Positions 1 to 6,593 of a stretch of DNA of 11,686 bases are shown here, piece after piece. The position numbers were made by a program, and so were the translations under genes. The notes under the pieces were generated by a model that made no database searches, was not told the DNA's origin, and saw only the letters and a program-made list of their open reading frames with translations. Each line of letters starts with the position of its first letter. The stretch's first letter is position 1. Source of the stretch: JACMPA01 sp035564115 (lineage in GTDB: Bacteria > Patescibacteriota > Saccharimonadia > Saccharimonadales > UBA4665). The stretch lies in the NCBI GenBank assembly GCA_035564115.1, contig DATMTN010000005.1, positions 1 to 11,686 of the forward strand, in the 5' to 3' direction.

Positions 1-150
1 AAACAGTACGCCGATAAATTACAGAACCCACTCGTATACCTTTCTGGACCTGAGGCCATGGTCAAAAGCTTCGCAACTGAGCTGGAAGATTTAGGCGTGA
101 GCAAAGAGAGCCTGAAGCTAGACGATTTCCCTGGGTACGAAGGAATCTAA
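1..150 (+). CDS. FAD/NAD(P)H oxidoreductase, ferredoxin-NADP reductase family (3' end only)
   Basis: Only the last 49 codons are present; the reading frame is open from base 1 and ends in TAA at 148-150. The visible tail reads as the NAD(P)-binding end of FNR-superfamily flavoproteins: a YLSGPEAMV segment (the usual 'GP..MV' after the last beta strand), then a helix ending in LGV, then a terminal DDFPGY. In this family the segment contacts the nicotinamide nucleotide and the C-terminal aromatic residue stacks near the flavin. Whether the full protein also has a ferric-reductase-like membrane part cannot be seen. The next gene begins 63 bases downstream with its own promoter-like box, so this is probably the end of a separate unit. 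The family call is fairly secure from the motif; the substrate is unknown. Confidence 0.75.
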   Translation, partial: KQYADKLQNPLVYLSGPEAMVKSFATELEDLGVSKESLKLDDFPGYEGI

Positions 151-201
151 CACCTTCACTCTAAATACTTTGGTCGTAGGTGGTAAGTTAGGCTGGCAGT
201 G

Positions 202-207
202 TATACT
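202..207 (+). promoter_or_regulatory. -10 box TATACT, probable leaderless promoter of the GH25-like gene
   Basis: TATACT (5 of 6 to TATAAT) ends six bases before the ATG at 214. Transcription would start at about 213-214, on the start codon itself. No Shine-Dalgarno sequence lies upstream of the ATG, and no good -35 box is seen at 16-18 bases. The same arrangement recurs before the efflux gene at 7863 and padR at 3194. Confidence 0.5.
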
Positions 208-213
208 GAATGT

Positions 214-1011
214 ATGAATAACACTCTCAAATCTATCGCCCTAGGTTTCGTTGCATCGCTCATGATTGTTGCTCCTGCAGCAGCAGCCAAACCGACCGCT
301 CCTGGCGGCACCCCGTCACCAACTGTACTCACGGGCAATGATGTCTCATGGCCCCAGTGCGGCAAGCACATGACGCTGCCGAGTGGCCAGGCATTTGGTA
401 TTGTAGGCGTGAATGGGGGGCTGGCAAACACTACCAACCCCTGTTTTGCACAGGAACTATCGTGGGCAAGCGCTTCTAGCGGCAAAACAAACCAGCCCAC
501 AGCAGCTTTGTACGTGAATACGGCTAACCCTGGAAACTTGGGTGTGGCAGACTGGCCAAAGTCTGGTAGTTCGGTCAAGTACGGCGGCTGCACGGGTAGT
601 GACGATCAGGCGTGCGCGTATGTGTATGGCTGGAATATGGCTCAACTCGACGCTACCAGTCGTGGGGTGAGTAGCCCAGCGGCATACACCTGGTGGCTTG
701 ATGTCGAAACGGGCAACTCCTGGGAGTCGAATACTGCTAATAACGCAGCAGATCTCGAGGGTATGACGGATTATTTCCAGAGTATTGGTGCTGGGGTTGG
801 GCTCTATTCTACGAATTATCAATGGGGTCAGATTGCTGGTGCGGTTAGCGCGACAAGCAGTCTAAACGGTTTGCCAAGCTGGCTAGCGGGCGCGAGTTCG
901 GTGTCTGGCGCGCAAGCAAATTGTAAACTTCCAGGATTAACTACTAACAGCCAAGTTACACTCGCGCAGTACGTGTCGAGAAGCACTGACTACGACGTTT
1001 CCTGTATTTAG
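214..1011 (+). CDS. Secreted GH25-like (lysozyme-type TIM-barrel) protein
   Basis: A 265-residue exported protein. Residues 1-25 form a classical signal peptide: a short N-terminus with one Lys, a hydrophobic core, then PAAAA before Lys26. The mature part begins with an NDVSWPQCG motif (Asp43) and continues with FGIVGVNGG, a YVNTANP strand (100-106) and a WWLDVETGNSW segment (Asp163, Glu165). These acidic strand ends are placed as in GH25/DUF1906-like muramidase folds, so cleavage of peptidoglycan or another glycan outside the cell is the likely role. Six cysteines (49, 77, 126, 134, 237, 264) could form three disulfides. A GTG at 199 would add five residues before the signal peptide, but the ATG at 214 gives a cleaner signal sequence and fits the -10 box. 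I recall this motif set mainly from Actinobacteria and Saccharibacteria; activity is not proven and the domain assignment is by motif only. Confidence 0.72.
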   Translation: MNNTLKSIALGFVASLMIVAPAAAAKPTAPGGTPSPTVLTGNDVSWPQCGKHMTLPSGQAFGIVGVNGGLANTTNPCFAQELSWASASSGKTNQPTAALYVNTANPGNLGVADWPKSGSSVKYGGCTGSDDQACAYVYGWNMAQLDATSRGVSSPAAYTWWLDVETGNSWESNTANNAADLEGMTDYFQSIGAGVGLYSTNYQWGQIAGAVSATSSLNGLPSWLAGASSVSGAQANCKLPGLTTNSQVTLAQYVSRSTDYDVSCI

Positions 1012-1045
1012 CAGAGCTCTACCCATTATTTAATAGGGGGTCAGC

Positions 1046-1546
1046 ATGAGTTGGTATCACCCGAGCAATCTTTTTGATAAAGTCTTCGAGGGTGGCATTA
1101 TCCTCAAGGGTATTGATGGTGGGCTTGAGTTTCTGGGTGGTTTGCTCGTATTGTTCGTGTCACCGACAGCACTCCATAGCTTCATCGCCTTTATTACGCA
1201 CCGTGAGCTTGTAGGTGATCCCCATGACAAAATTGCTAACCTGCTCATACATGCCACCAGCCATTACGCTGCGGGTGGACGCACATTTCTGGTCATTTAC
1301 CTCTGGATCCATGCCACCATCAAACTCATTGCAGTTTTTGGCATCCTAAAGAATCAACTCTGGGCATACCCATTCTCGCTTATAAGCCTTGGCATACTGA
1401 CGTTGTACCAGGTCTACACGATCTTTTTTGTCAAAGCTTCGTTGGGCATGATACTGCTCACGATATTTGACGTACTAATCCTCTGGCTGATTTGGCGGGA
1501 ATACAGCAAGATTCGTTTGACGCCAGCTCCGAAGACTCAGGCTTAG
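1046..1546 (+). CDS. DUF2127 family integral membrane protein
   Basis: A 166-residue membrane protein with about four hydrophobic helices (roughly 21-40, 80-100, 106-127 and 133-152). The DUF2127 pattern is clear: IHATIKL (88-94), LKNQLWAYP (101-109), a TLYQVYT stretch (119-125), then a last helix with FDVLILWLIWREY (141-153). The function of the family is unknown. A strong GGGGG Shine-Dalgarno run at 1036-1040 lies five bases before the ATG. The gene starts 34 bases after the GH25-like gene, so the two may share a transcript. Its TAG stop overlaps the stop of the convergent PspC gene by four bases (1543-1546), leaving no room for a terminator between them. Confidence 0.85.
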   Translation: MSWYHPSNLFDKVFEGGIILKGIDGGLEFLGGLLVLFVSPTALHSFIAFITHRELVGDPHDKIANLLIHATSHYAAGGRTFLVIYLWIHATIKLIAVFGILKNQLWAYPFSLISLGILTLYQVYTIFFVKASLGMILLTIFDVLILWLIWREYSKIRLTPAPKTQA

Positions 1547-2853
1547 TTTGCCTTAATCACGGCAGGCGCAACTGGCGCAACAGGCATATCTGGGTAGAAG
1601 ATGTCGGTCTTTGGTGGTGTCACGAAACTTTCCACGTTTGGCGCATAAATCTGTACTGTCATGTTATAGCGCGGGAAGAGACAGAGCATGGCGCAGTGAT
1701 TGACCGTGTCGAGCGACCGTGAATCGACAGTCAGTACACCGTTATCAACGTGAATCTTGAGCTTTGAAAGATCTGGATTGTCGGCGTAATGCACATTTAC
1801 AGCATAGGTAGGTGACGAAACATATTCGATATCGATATCACCTTCAGTCACGACCTTTTGAAACGGCTGAATGCCCTTGATAGCTGTCGTGTGCATGAGT
1901 GTTTCGTAGCGCTCCTGCACGCGGGGGGCGGCATCGGCTGCAAGTGCAAAACTGGCTGCTGAGCCCACCAAGAATAGGCCGACGAGAACACCGGTAATCC
2001 AGCCGCGCACAGGCCACTTGCGTTTGAATGTTGCGATACCTACCAGTGCCAAGAACAATGCGACGATAAGCAGGAGTGCGAACATGATGTTTACGAGCCA
2101 ATGTTCACGTACACCCACAGGGAAAATTCCCTCCTGGAATAGCTTATTGCCGTGTAGTGTCATGTAACCTCTCGCCACGGCTACACCAAACATGATGGCA
2201 GCGGCAATGAGCACAAAGCCTATACCGGCAAGCTTAATGACAACTCGGAAAATGCTGTTTACGAAAGCAGAAAACGTCTGGTTTACGCGCTGAGCTGTGC
2301 CCGACAGGTCTGCGCGCCGCACAGAATCCTTGAGCGCATCAAGGTTAACTGCTTTGCCTTTCATCTGAAGTTTTTCGCTGGTTGTAGTCGCTGGTGGTAC
2401 GACAAGCCATAGCAGCAGATAGATGATAATTCCGCTCGCCCCTCCAAAGATAAGTGCAATAAAGATGAGCCGAATGATGACTGCATCGATACCTAGATAG
2501 TTCCCAATGCCTGCGGCTACGCCCGCAATCATGCCATTGTCGGTGTCTCGGAAAAGTCGCTTTTGACCACTATTCGCTTCGTGCTGACTACTCGAGTCTT
2601 CGTCATTACCAAAATCATCCGGACTGCCGAGCTGTTCCTGCAGAAACTCAATATCTTGTGGTAGCACCACCTTTTCGGCACCGGCACCGCGCTCTAGCAG
2701 CAGCTCGGCCATGCGCATCTCGACCTCATCAATAACTTCTGGACTGTCCAGTTTACGCGTAATCTCACGCAGATAGTGTTCAAGCATTTTCCGCGCATCC
2801 ACGGCAATCGTAAATGATTCGCGTCCAAGATGAATCTGTGTCACTTCGTTCAT
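1543..2853 (-). CDS. PspC-domain membrane protein with N-terminal cytoplasmic and C-terminal DUF2807-like domains
   Basis: A 436-residue envelope protein with a modular build. Residues 1-82 are a soluble domain ending in LGSPDDF; this resembles the domain that precedes PspC in many Bacteroidota proteins. Residues 97-154 are the PspC domain: a KRLFRDTDNGMIAGVAAGI core, then a hydrophobic helix ending LLLWLVVPP. Further membrane helices lie near 205-228, 252-274 and 284-305. After the last helix, residues 326-412 form a strand-rich segment (GDIDIEYVSS, VDNGVLTV) resembling DUF2807/DUF4097 'head GIN' repeats, probably outside the membrane, with Cys387 and Cys391 and a Pro/Val-rich tail. The ATG overlaps the padR stop (ATGA), and AAGGAG lies seven bases upstream, so translation is coupled. 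PspC proteins act in envelope-stress responses; the signal here is unknown. Confidence 0.82.
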   Translation of the reverse strand: MNEVTQIHLGRESFTIAVDARKMLEHYLREITRKLDSPEVIDEVEMRMAELLLERGAGAEKVVLPQDIEFLQEQLGSPDDFGNDEDSSSQHEANSGQKRLFRDTDNGMIAGVAAGIGNYLGIDAVIIRLIFIALIFGGASGIIIYLLLWLVVPPATTTSEKLQMKGKAVNLDALKDSVRRADLSGTAQRVNQTFSAFVNSIFRVVIKLAGIGFVLIAAAIMFGVAVARGYMTLHGNKLFQEGIFPVGVREHWLVNIMFALLLIVALFLALVGIATFKRKWPVRGWITGVLVGLFLVGSAASFALAADAAPRVQERYETLMHTTAIKGIQPFQKVVTEGDIDIEYVSSPTYAVNVHYADNPDLSKLKIHVDNGVLTVDSRSLDTVNHCAMLCLFPRYNMTVQIYAPNVESFVTPPKTDIFYPDMPVAPVAPAVIKAN

Positions 2854-3194
2854 TTTTTAACTCCTTTCTCGAGTATCTGAATCGAACTGTGTAGCTTCTT
2901 GTAACTGAACTGCAGGTCTTTCAGTAGGGCCTTGCCATCATCGGTGAGCCAGTAGTATTTACGTGGTGGTCCTTGCTCACTTTCTTGCCATTCATATGCC
3001 AGAAGTGCGTCCCTGGCGAGGCGATTTAGGAGTGGATATAACGTCCCCTCAACTACGATTAGCTCAGCCATCCGCAGGGAACTGATAATTTCCGACGAGT
3101 ATACTTTGCCATCTTTGAGTAATAGCAAGACGGCATATACAAGCACACCTTTGCGCATTTGAGCTTCAGATTGATTCAGCGTACTGTCATTCAT
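2850..3194 (-). CDS. PadR family transcriptional regulator
   Basis: A 114-residue winged-helix repressor type protein. The PadR signature is plain: RKGVLVYAVLLLL (14-26), the recognition part with VEGTLYPLLNRL (48-59), and the wing GPPRKYYWLTDDGK (75-88), followed by a short C-terminal dimerisation helix, as in small PadR subfamily 2 proteins. It is the first gene of a two-gene unit with the PspC protein, a pairing that recurs in several phyla, so PspC is the likely target together with padR itself. A palindrome and a repeated half-site lie just upstream (3195-3221). The start at 3194 was chosen because the promoter would begin transcription one or two bases before it; Met13 is an alternative start without a Shine-Dalgarno sequence. 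Confidence 0.9.
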   Translation of the reverse strand: MNDSTLNQSEAQMRKGVLVYAVLLLLKDGKVYSSEIISSLRMAELIVVEGTLYPLLNRLARDALLAYEWQESEQGPPRKYYWLTDDGKALLKDLQFSYKKLHSSIQILEKGVKK

Positions 3195-3221
3195 ATAGTA
3201 CTATGTTATGCAAGGTACTAT
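3195..3221. promoter_or_regulatory. Candidate PadR operator (palindrome plus repeated half-site)
   Basis: The 10-base perfect palindrome ATAGTACTAT (3195-3204) lies between the padR -10 box and its start codon. The half-site GTACTAT (3198-3204) is repeated at 3215-3221, 17 bases further and inside the promoter spacer. A repressor bound here would block padR-pspC transcription. Autoregulation is usual for PadR proteins; that this is the operator is inferred from position. Confidence 0.4.
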
Positions 3222-3232
3222 TTATTGTCAAC
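3203..3232 (-). promoter_or_regulatory. padR promoter, near-leaderless
   Basis: On the minus strand a perfect TTGACA (3232-3227) is followed after 18 bases by TAACAT (3208-3203, 4 of 6). Transcription would start around 3196, two bases before the padR ATG at 3194. No Shine-Dalgarno sequence is present. Confidence 0.55.
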
Positions 3233-3323
3233 TATTTTTGTTATGTAAGCAAATTAACAGCGTACCGAAGCGTTGCGGCTCATACTGCAGACAGCTTTAA
3301 CAGCACTGATGAAAGGGGGTCCA

Positions 3324-3728
3324 ATGGGGAAATTACTGATTATATGGTCAGCTATATGTTTACTTATAGTTCAGGGTATTTGCTATCTGTATCCAACTGA
3401 TATCATGATGGGTTTGCTGACAAATTCGGCAGTGTTTGAGCTGGCTCGAGTGGGCCTACTCCTAGTCCTACTAGCCTTGCTCTTTACTACCCCACCGCGT
3501 CACAATACGCTACGATTTTTTACTGGTTCCTTGGCTTTCGGCATCATGTTGGCGGTGGCTTACCTCACCTACAACAACCTTATGAATATCCTTGATACGC
3601 TCGCATTCAGTGGCGCTGGAGTTGTCCTGGGACTGACAGCCCTCGAAGCGGGTAACGATGTAGAAGAAGTGGATATCGAAGCTCTGCGCCGAGCTAAAAT
3701 GTCAGGTCCCCTTATTCCAAAGCACTAA
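3324..3728 (+). CDS. Four-helix membrane protein of unknown family
   Basis: I do not recognise this 134-residue protein. It has four hydrophobic segments (about 4-23, 38-55, 64-83 and 88-107) and a charged C-terminal tail (109-134) containing NDVEEVDIEALRRAK, probably cytoplasmic. The frame is open further upstream, with an ATG at 3309, but the ATG at 3324 follows an AAGGGGG Shine-Dalgarno sequence (3313-3319) and begins directly at the first helix, so it was preferred. The gene is divergent from padR with about 130 bases between them; regulation of both genes from that region is possible. It ends 76 bases before the GH8 gene. A member of a small DUF family of membrane proteins is the most that can be said. 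Confidence 0.7.
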   Translation: MGKLLIIWSAICLLIVQGICYLYPTDIMMGLLTNSAVFELARVGLLLVLLALLFTTPPRHNTLRFFTGSLAFGIMLAVAYLTYNNLMNILDTLAFSGAGVVLGLTALEAGNDVEEVDIEALRRAKMSGPLIPKH

Positions 3729-3778
3729 GCGTGTTGTCTGCTGGCTACGCTTGCAGAATAGGCAAAACATTTCTGTAA

Positions 3779-3784
3779 TATAAT
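3779..3784 (+). promoter_or_regulatory. -10 box TATAAT ahead of the polysaccharide operon
   Basis: A perfect TATAAT lies 20 bases before the GTG at 3805. The best -35-like hexamer, TTGCAG at 3751-3756, is too far away (22-base spacer), so the assignment rests on the -10 box and its position at the head of the operon. Confidence 0.4.
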
Positions 3785-3804
3785 TTGCTGACGAATTTAC
3801 AGGG

Positions 3805-5067
3805 GTGGCTTATGCTGACAGTAGATTGACTCAACTTGATGTATGGGAGGCTCGACTGATATTGAGGTACAAACGGTATCTACCACTGACATTATTCGTA
3901 CTACTCATCGTGATTGTAGGTTTTGTGGTGCCGCGACATAGCGAGTCTCGGGTGAACCATCCGGCGAAGCATATCGATTACCCAAAAGTCTTGGGACGGC
4001 TGTGGACTGATTATAAGCAAACGAGCATTGATACGTCATCTGGCCGGACGATTGACCATCAGAACGACGATAAGACAACCTCAGAGGGGCAAGCCTATAC
4101 GATGTTGCGAGCAGTCTGGATGAATGACCCCACTGTATTTGACCAGACTTGGCAGTGGACTCAGAATAATTTACGTCGTAATGACGGGCTTTATAGTTGG
4201 CAGTGGGGCAAGCGGGCTGATGGCAGTTGGGGGATTCTAACTAACGATGGCGGTGAGAATACTGCCAGCGATGCTGATACGGACATTGCGCTGGCACTAA
4301 TGATGGCAGCTAACCGCTGGGACAATCCGAGCTACCTGGCGGCCGCAAAAGGAATAGTGCAAGGTATCTGGACAAATGAAGTTGTAATGATTCAGGGCAA
4401 GCCCTACCTGACTGCCGACAATCTGGAGCACCAAGTGAGAAGCGGGCTGATTGTCGTAAATCCATCATACTTTGCGCCGTATGCCTATCGGGCCTTTGCA
4501 CGAATTGATCCCAGCCATGATTGGATAGGATTGGTGAATAACTCGTACGCAGCTCTAGAGGCGAGTAGTAGCAACACCCTAGATACCAAAACTAGCATTG
4601 ATTTGCCTCCAGACTGGGTTGGAGTAAAGATTACTGACGGCACGTTCGCGTCAGTGTCAGGGAAAGACACGGACTTTAGTTTCGACGCTTTTCGGGCAAT
4701 TTGGCGCACGGCTCTGGATTATGAATGGTCTCATGACCCACAGTCACTTGCCACTCTGAAACGATTCGGTTTTTTGCAGCAAGCATGGTCTCGCGATGGA
4801 AAACTGGTTGCTCAGTATGGTCATGATGGTACGCGGAAAGTTAGCTACTCGGCGTTGTCGTTATATGGCGGTACGCTCAGTTATTTTCAGTTCATACAGC
4901 CAAAAACTGCCCCGCAAATTATGCAGCAAGCGTTGCTGGCCAACTACGATCCGGGCACCGACAAGTTCGCTGGAACTCTGAACTACTATGACAATAACTG
5001 GCTGTGGTTCGGTTTGGCATTGTATGCGCAGGCATTGCCGAACTTGACCGAGGGGAATCCTTCATGA
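3805..5067 (+). CDS. Membrane-anchored glycoside hydrolase family 8 (endoglucanase-like)
   Basis: A 420-residue GH8 enzyme anchored by one N-terminal helix (about 26-42), with the (alpha/alpha)6 catalytic domain facing outward. Key motifs are intact: TSEGQAY holding the general acid Glu94, SDADTDIALAL (155-165) lining the substrate cleft, and FSFDAFRAIWR with Asp294, matching the conserved base position of BcsZ/CelA-type enzymes. GH8 enzymes cut beta-1,4-glucans, chitosan or xylan; BcsZ trims cellulose during its synthesis. The next gene is a BcsA-like synthase whose ATG overlaps this stop (ATGA), so a BcsZ-like editing role is likely. The start is uncertain: GTG 3805 gives 25 residues before the helix, while a GGGAGG at 3845-3850 could serve the non-ATG codons CTG 3856 or TTG 3862, giving a shorter N-terminus. 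The exact glycan cannot be read from the sequence. Confidence 0.88.
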   Translation: MAYADSRLTQLDVWEARLILRYKRYLPLTLFVLLIVIVGFVVPRHSESRVNHPAKHIDYPKVLGRLWTDYKQTSIDTSSGRTIDHQNDDKTTSEGQAYTMLRAVWMNDPTVFDQTWQWTQNNLRRNDGLYSWQWGKRADGSWGILTNDGGENTASDADTDIALALMMAANRWDNPSYLAAAKGIVQGIWTNEVVMIQGKPYLTADNLEHQVRSGLIVVNPSYFAPYAYRAFARIDPSHDWIGLVNNSYAALEASSSNTLDTKTSIDLPPDWVGVKITDGTFASVSGKDTDFSFDAFRAIWRTALDYEWSHDPQSLATLKRFGFLQQAWSRDGKLVAQYGHDGTRKVSYSALSLYGGTLSYFQFIQPKTAPQIMQQALLANYDPGTDKFAGTLNYYDNNWLWFGLALYAQALPNLTEGNPS

Positions 5068-6593
5068 AGTCACCATTCCTACAAGCAGTCGTTGCCAAGA
5101 AACTATTGGCCGTGAATCTACTATTGGCAGTGGCGTATTTTGTCGGATTGGTTGTCTTATTCCAACGTGGTAATCCGTGGCTGTATGCAGCCCTGGTGGC
5201 AGGTGAAGTATTTCACCTGTGGCAACTGGCCACCTTGACCCATGCTGCCTGGGATACGAGGGCTGAGCATGAGTTCATGCCAGATATGGAAGCGCCCGTC
5301 GACATATATATCACTGTTGCCGGTGAGCCAGTGAGTGTCGTCGAAAAGACAGTGCGGGCGGCAATCAAAATTCGTTACCCGAACTTTCGGGTATTCATAT
5401 TGAACGATGGGTATGTGGCCAAAAAGTCCAACTGGCAGGATATGGAGCTACTTGCGGACAAGTATCACGCAGAAGGCGTACGGTGCATTACCCGCCAAAC
5501 CCCGGGCGGTGCCAAAGCGGGGAATATCAATCATGCACTTAGCGTTACTGGTGCACCGTTTGTCGCGGTACTCGATTGCGACCATGTCCCAAGTCCAGAA
5601 TTCCTTCAACGAATGATGGGGTACTTTGTTGATTCGGAGGTAGCATTCGTACAATCACCGCAGTACTACCGTAACCATACTGACAGCTTTGTAGCGAACG
5701 CAGCATGGCAGCAGCAGACACTTTTTTTTGGGCCAATCTGCCGTGGCAAAGATCGTACAAACTCGCTATTCATGTGTGGCACAAATATGATCATCCGTCG
5801 TGAGGCGCTCGAGAGCGTTGGCGGCATGAAGCAGGACAGCATTACTGAAGATCTACTGACTTCGATTATCATGCATGCCAAGGGCTGGAAGTCGGTATAT
5901 GTACCGCGTATATTAGCGCGTGGTCTAGCGCCAGAAGATCTGGGCGCATACTGGCAGCAACAATTCCGATGGGCGCGGGGTAGCCTGGAGGTCCTGGTCC
6001 GTTACAATCCATTATTCCTGCGAGGTCTGACTTTTGCCCAACGAATGCAGTACTTGGCATCCGTGACATACTACCTGACGGGCATTGTGGTGCTTATCGA
6101 TGCTGCATTACCACTCTTTTATTTTTATGCTGGGATCATCCCGGTTACTGCAGCCACTATGTCTATCGCTTTGCTATTCGTGCCATACATATTCCTGACG
6201 CTTTTCTTGCTGCAGCGAATAAGTAGCTACGCTTTTTCGTTCCGGGCAATTGCGTTTTCTATTGCATCGTGGCCGATATATTTGATGGCGTCAGTCATGG
6301 CGATTCTACGAATATCGACTGGTTTTAAAGTGACTTCGAAGGAGAAGAGTGATGCTAACTACATCGGCCTGGCCATGCTACACATAGTTTATATTGTGGC
6401 TGTGCTTGTTGGCATGTATGTTGCATATCATCGAGAGGGCTTCACCTCATCGCTCATTACCAATAGTTCCTGGGCCATCCTATATATCGTGATGTTCGGA
6501 CCGTTTATCCGGGCTGCGCTGTCCGATCGATTGGCATCTATCTTGCCTTACGATGAACTAGAACTGCCGGCTGAGAGGATTCTCCATGAGTAG
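5064..6593 (+). CDS. Processive family 2 glycosyltransferase, BcsA/cellulose synthase-like, no PilZ
   Basis: A 509-residue membrane synthase. Two N-terminal helices (about 13-33 and 38-57) precede the GT-A domain: VDIYITVAGEP (79-89), NDG with Asp115, GGAKAGNINHAL (148-159), DCD (171-173) for UDP-sugar and metal binding, VQSPQYY (196-202), TED with catalytic Asp263, and QQFRW (299-303), the acceptor-channel signature of processive enzymes. About five helices follow, giving a translocation channel. It is much shorter than BcsA because no PilZ domain follows, so c-di-GMP control as in BcsA is not expected. The ATG at 5064 has GAGGGG at 5050-5055 and overlaps the GH8 stop; an upstream in-frame extension to 5004 lies wholly within the GH8 gene and was rejected. 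Product: a beta-linked glucan, or another polymer such as poly-N-acetylglucosamine or a mixed-linkage glucan. Confidence 0.9.
   Translation: MKSPFLQAVVAKKLLAVNLLLAVAYFVGLVVLFQRGNPWLYAALVAGEVFHLWQLATLTHAAWDTRAEHEFMPDMEAPVDIYITVAGEPVSVVEKTVRAAIKIRYPNFRVFILNDGYVAKKSNWQDMELLADKYHAEGVRCITRQTPGGAKAGNINHALSVTGAPFVAVLDCDHVPSPEFLQRMMGYFVDSEVAFVQSPQYYRNHTDSFVANAAWQQQTLFFGPICRGKDRTNSLFMCGTNMIIRREALESVGGMKQDSITEDLLTSIIMHAKGWKSVYVPRILARGLAPEDLGAYWQQQFRWARGSLEVLVRYNPLFLRGLTFAQRMQYLASVTYYLTGIVVLIDAALPLFYFYAGIIPVTAATMSIALLFVPYIFLTLFLLQRISSYAFSFRAIAFSIASWPIYLMASVMAILRISTGFKVTSKEKSDANYIGLAMLHIVYIVAVLVGMYVAYHREGFTSSLITNSSWAILYIVMFGPFIRAALSDRLASILPYDELELPAERILHE

Noticed and set aside
189..198. TAGGCTGGCA repeated at 7789-7798
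   Set aside because: A single 10-base match at different distances from the next gene and -10 box; not a consistent regulatory element.
156..593. Antisense open frame of 145 codons opposite the GH25-like gene
   Set aside because: It lies within a well-supported secreted protein gene, shows no domain-like sequence and has no ribosome site; a shadow of the coding strand.
3273..3323. Upstream extension of the four-helix membrane protein gene
   Set aside because: The ATG at 3324 has an AAGGGGG site and starts directly at the first helix; the earlier starts lack ribosome sites.
3742..3751. TGGCTACGCT repeated at 7829-7838, both upstream of genes
   Set aside because: The distances to the -10 boxes differ (27 and 11 bases) and no further copies were seen; probably chance.
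3727..3752. AAGCGT/ACGCTT hairpin after the four-helix membrane protein as a terminator
   Set aside because: The stem is six base pairs with a 14-base loop and no T-run follows it.
5004..5063. Upstream in-frame extension of the GT2 gene
   Set aside because: These 20 codons lie inside the GH8 gene; the ATG at 5064 has a GAGGGG ribosome site and an ATGA overlap, and begins the natural N-terminal helix region.
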